Origin: Eucalyptus grandis
Lineage: Eukaryota > Streptophyta > Magnoliopsida > Myrtales > Myrtaceae
Length of the DNA: 64,000 bases
Reading direction: 5' to 3'
Assembly (NCBI RefSeq): GCF_016545825.1
Contig: NC_052618.1
Coordinates: 8,299,398 to 8,363,397 of the forward strand
The position numbers were made by a program, and so were the translations under genes. Shown piece by piece: positions 60,374 through 64,000 of this stretch. The notes under the pieces are model-generated. The model did no database searches. It was given only the letters and a program-made list of their open reading frames with translations, and was not told the DNA's origin. Positions within the stretch are counted from its first letter, which is position 1, and each line of letters opens with the position of its first letter.

Positions 60374-62525
60374 TGACACCTAGTTTTTTATCTTTCAAAA
60401 AGTATATAAAAAAAAAATCAAAATCAAAATCAAAAATTTTAATTATTAATTTTTCTTTTTAAAAAAAAAAAAAAGAGTCGTGCGAGTCCGGGTCGGGTCG
60501 GATTCGGCCTTGGCCCGACCCGGCCTTTTTCTCCCTTTACTCCCCCGAATGAGCCTGGCCCATTCCCTCTCCTCTCCTTTTTTCTTTTTTTTTTTCTCTT
60601 TTTCTTTTCCTCACGCGGACCAGCCCTTTTCTTCCTCCAGCCCGGCCCGCCCCGTTGTCTTCTCCCTCTTCTCCCTCGGCCTCTTGCTGCACAGGGGAAC
60701 CAAATGAAGGCAAAGCAACATGCATCGCGTGGGGAAATGGCGAAGCCGAAAGCAAGGGCAGAGGGGGAGGAGACAGCATCATCTCGCCGGCAGGTCAGCG
60801 GGTTGGGGGGGCCGATTCGGACGCACGCGGAGTTGATTCGCGGGCACGCGAAGAGAAGCAGGGGGGATCGGCACCGAAAAAGGCGAGAACGAGAGGGAGA
60901 ACAGAGGAAGAACAGAGGGAGAACAGAGAGAACAGAGAGAGAACCGGGAGCGCGAGAGAAACAGGAAAACAGGGGGGGAATTCGCCGAGGCCACCGCCAT
61001 CAACACGTCTCCCGACCGCTGCAACCGCCTCCGACGCATCTTCGGGCCACCCTCGCCGCCGCCGCCGTCGCGACGCGCCTCCAAGTGCCATTCCCGTCGG
61101 AATTCAGGTTGGCATTTCATCAAACACCTAGTGTGCATCTTGAGCTCGAGTTGGCCGGAGTTCGTTCCGTCCGTTTCGGGCGAGCTCCGGCCTCCGTAGG
61201 TCCCCTTAGGTTCCTGTCTCGTTGTTGTTTTGCTTGTGGTCACCGCCGTTGCCGCCTCGGGTCCGGTTTAGGTCGAAACCCCCGGTTTGCCCATGCCCTC
61301 TACCCGTTCGCCGTAATGCCCAAGCGGGCTCTTCCTCGTTTCCTTTGTGAAGAGTCCGCCAGCCTCTTAGTCACCGGAATCCCGCCGCCGTCGCCGAAAA
61401 GCCGACCTACGTCCCTCCGGCACGCCGGCACCGTTGCGACCCCAACCGGACCGCCGGTGCCCTCCCCCTTATCTTCCCCACCGTCGCAGCTCCACCGGTC
61501 GCGATCGAGCGATCGGGCCCGACCGGGGAGCGCGGGCCAAGCTGGGCAGTGCGACACAGCCCACTCGGTCTCTCTGGCTGCAGCCCACCGCCGGAATCAA
61601 CTCCGGGCCGTGGGCTGCAAGTATTTTTTATTTTATTTTTTTTTTTTTTAAATAGAGGATTTGGGCCCTCCCGGATCGGGCCCAAGCCCGGTCTGCCCTC
61701 AGCCGGGCCCGGTCGGGCCGGACCCACCGTTCCGATCTAAAAAAAAATCTTTAAAAAAAAAAAAAGAAGAAAACAATTTCGAAAATCCAAAAATATTTAA
61801 AAATTAGAAATTAGTTATTTTTCTTTAAAAAAATTATTAAAAAAATTAAAAAAATTAAAAATTAAAAAAATTAAAAATTAAAAAAAATTAAAAAATTAAA
61901 AAAATTAAAAAAATTAAAAAAATTAAAAAATTAAAAAATAAAAAAAATTAAAAATTTCGAAAATCCAAAAAAGATGGGGTTTGATTAGGACTTGCCATGT
62001 ATTGCTATTTTAGCGTAATTAGACCTTTATGTGCTCGTATTTTGATTATGTTGCATGTTTAATTTGCATATCTAATTATGTTTGATTGCATGTGTTTAAT
62101 TTTATGGCAATTCGGATCTTGATAATTATGATGTTTACTTTAATGATTGCGCACCCGAATGATCACCTCACATGTTAGTGGATAAGTATAAAATTAATTC
62201 AAACTGCTTGCCAAAAATCATTTTGTTAAAATGAACAAGATTAGGTACCGAAAGGGCACTAATTGGTTAATTAGTGTAATCAAGTCCCTGAACTTAGATT
62301 CTCTGGTTGCGTAGGAAGTGAGGTACACTCCCATGTCTCGCTTGGTTTCTAGCCGACCCCAATAGGCTAGTGGCAACTCCTTTTGTGCAAAAATTCATGA
62401 AAACATATCCCAACGTCACGCGGGGTATGGGCTTGGGAGAGCCCGCGCCCAATCATGGGCCTTAGGCCCGTCCTTTGGGCAATACCCCTAAACCTGCTCC
62501 CTCCCCCCGAGGGTAGGTCGCGACA
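60374..62525 (+). repeat. putative 5' LTR
   Basis: It begins tgacacctag and ends gtcgcgaca, three bases before the primer binding site. The right end is well supported by that site; the left end is inferred from the TG start only. It contains a very GC-rich block (60480-61740) rich in gggcccgacc-type motifs, then a long A/T-rich stretch of aaaaatt units (61740-61975). The 315-codon open frame across the GC block is compositionally simple and not credible as a gene. Confidence 0.45.
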
Positions 62526-62528
62526 GCT

Positions 62529-62546
62529 TGGCGACTCCGCTGGGGA
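62529..62546 (+). other. primer binding site, tRNA-Arg type
   Basis: tggcgactccgctgggga follows the putative LTR end by three bases. It is complementary to the expected 3' end of a plant tRNA-Arg, the primer reported for Ogre elements. The identity of the tRNA is from general knowledge and was not computed here. Confidence 0.65.
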
Positions 62547-63212
62547 CTTTGTTTTGAACCTTAGAAGACTTATGCCAAAATTAATCTTGTTCAAAAAATA
62601 TTTTTGTTTGGCAGCGAGGATTTCAGGTTAGTCCATAACATTAAAGGTGGTAAATGTTTTTGTAGAATGGGAGGTATAAGGGGAAGTGTTTGCTCACCTT
62701 TGTTTTGTAGGGAGGTGAAGGAATGTATGGTTTATTGTCCATGTATGAAGTGTTGATTGCTTATGAATTGTCATGCCTGTATCCCCTGCATTGCACTACA
62801 CTTTAGCAAACACAACCTGCCGCCGGACCCGGGCCGCATAGGATCACTTAGGATGGTGTTGAGGTGGATACCACTCCGACTACAAGCATGTAGTACGAGT
62901 CGCCCATCTCAACCCCGAAATTTCTTTCTTGATGTCAAAGGTCCCCACCCCGGTGCGAGCATGCGACATGGGTCGGTCCTTTGACGAAGCCGGAGTCATG
63001 GGTAACACGACCTAGCCACGAGCTTGTTGGTTCAGTCCTGTGATCCCATGGCTTCATTTGGAGCCGTTTAGAGTAGAAATTGAACCACTGTCCATGCGCA
63101 TGTCTATGACCTTTACATCATTTGCTCAATGAGTAGGGTAAGTTTTTCTTGAATTCTTTTCATCGCAATTTACTTATTTGTTTTCATTTTGGCCGGTCCA
63201 TGACAAATTAGG
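62547..63212 (+). other. retrotransposon leader, non-coding
   Basis: Untranslated stretch between the primer binding site and the ORF1 remnant. It is of moderate GC and no gene or strong structure was seen. Confidence 0.5.
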
Positions 63213-63891
63213 TTGATCATACGATGGGGGCACGACCTTCGCATCATCTCCGTCCCAAAAGCCGAGCTTCGTGCGTGGTGGGATAGATTAGATCCAACAG
63301 GCCGTGATTGGGTGCGATCGTATGTTGGACGTTTACTTCCCCCTATTGGAGATAAAAACTCATTCCGGTGTTGTGCAAGCATTAGCGCATTTTTGGTGCC
63401 CGCAACTTGCACGTTCATACTCGGTGATCACGAACTCACTCCAACCTTGGAAGAATACGGCGTTGCCATTGGAAAACCCTTGGTGTCGGAGTTAGTTAGC
63501 CCACGTAGGGACCGAGCATGCATCGACCTTATCTGATTTTCTTAAAATTAAAGAAGAGGACGTGAGGAAAGTTTTAAAAGCCAACCGCAAGACTTGCCCG
63601 TTTTCATTCTTAAATGAGCTTTTTCAAAATGCCAAATCTTTTCAAAAGAATAGGATTTTCCTCTTAGCTTTCTTCGGGTTTGTATTATTCCCACATTGTA
63701 GGAATGCTATTAACCCTTCCGTGGCATGGGTAGTTCGTGAGGTATGTATGAGAAAGGGTTTTGTTAATGCCGTCCTAATCGAAACCTTTCTCTCCTTACT
63801 CGTTTTAAAGAAAACAAAAACAAAGCTTTCTATGCTCCCCCGAACTCTTGCAAATTTGGTTTTTTTCACATTAAAGGATTTGGTAACTTGA
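63213..63891 (+). pseudogene. Ogre/Tat ORF1 remnant (DUF7745-like), frameshifted
   Basis: Translated pieces in three frames match one protein family in order. The first is KAELRAWWDRLDPTGRDWV (63213 frame). The second is HSGVVQALAHFW (63304 frame). The third, back in the first frame, is FILGDHELTPTLEEYGVAIG. The last is FLLAFFGFVLFPHCRNAINP with GFVNAVLIETFLSL (63562 frame). The ELTPTLEEY and LFPHC motifs are typical of the plant DUF7745 domain found in ORF1 of such elements. At least three frame changes show it is dead. Confidence 0.65.
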
Positions 63892-64000
63892 TGACCGTGA
63901 GTGACATTTCGACTCTAACCACCCTATCCTAAAGTTTAGAGATAGGAAAATGTTTGCCCCGATTATCATTATTCGAGTGGTTAGCTTTCATGACCAACCC

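Larger units (their letters stand above)
60374..64000 (+). mobile_element. 5' part of a Tat/Ogre-type Ty3/gypsy LTR retrotransposon
   Basis: The order is putative 5' LTR (60374-62525), primer binding site (62529-62546), leader, then a frameshifted extra ORF (63213-63891) upstream of where gag would lie. An ORF before gag and a tRNA-Arg-type binding site are established traits of Ogre-type elements. Gag, protease, reverse transcriptase and the 3' LTR must lie beyond the window. The frameshifts suggest an old, non-autonomous copy. Confidence 0.7.

Noticed and set aside
60779..61243. 154-codon open frame on the minus strand
   Set aside because: Same GC-rich block; openness is due to base composition.
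60704..61651. 315-codon open frame on the plus strand
   Set aside because: It lies in a very GC-rich, low-complexity block where all frames stay open. It is rich in R, G, P and A with no domain, and most likely lies inside an LTR.
1..64000. CRISPR arrays, tRNA or rRNA genes
   Set aside because: No regularly spaced identical repeats with unique spacers, and no cloverleaf-like gene, could be seen. The only tRNA-like motifs belong to the SINE.

Overview
This looks like nuclear DNA of a dicot plant. The evidence is one very long intron-rich CC-NB-ARC-LRR resistance gene, spliceosomal introns, several classes of plant transposon, and relics of plant-specific B3 (REM/VRN1-like) and RIBA (riboflavin synthesis) genes. 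The repeat style suggests a woody Myrtales lineage such as the eucalypt group, but that is a guess without a search. I saw no prokaryotic operons, CRISPR arrays, tRNA genes or rRNA genes.

Layout. 1-2697: upstream repeats and a pyrimidine-rich 5' leader. 2698-22312: one plus-strand CNL gene, reconstructed here as 8 exons joined by 7 introns. All introns are phase 0 except the short one after exon 2. It would encode about 2,284 residues, but a one-base frameshift near 18460 in exon 6 cuts the product to about 1,703 residues unless it is an assembly error. Its two long introns (5.1 and 4.7 kb) hold a SINE with a clean target-site duplication, a Harbinger-like MITE, a GC-rich minisatellite and simple repeats.

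22313-53600: a gene graveyard. Minus-strand RIBA relics (24.4, 27.8-32.5 and 38.2-41.0 kb) alternate with plus-strand B3-domain relics (24.0, 25.5, 33.0, 34.2, 34.9, 37.5, 44.4, 46.0, 48.4, 50.6 and 53.1 kb). Intron sequence is conserved between copies, and two RIBA copies share the same premature stop. The cluster therefore grew by DNA-level segmental duplication after the RIBA copy had died. Three hAT-type elements lie in or beside it; two have clear 8-bp target-site duplications, with related empty sites elsewhere in the window.

53600-60370: no gene found. It holds a Harbinger-like MITE, a related truncated element, an LTR-like repeat, a strong hairpin and a short degenerate tandem repeat. 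60374-64000: the 5' end of a Tat/Ogre-type Ty3/gypsy retrotransposon, with a putative 2.15-kb LTR, a tRNA-Arg-type primer binding site, a leader, and a frameshifted ORF1 (DUF7745-like) that runs toward the window edge.

The only plausible functional protein gene is the CNL, an intracellular immune receptor. A recurrent GC-rich cassette appears inside at least five transposon-like repeats whose ends differ. It is the most unusual repeat-level signal I could see.
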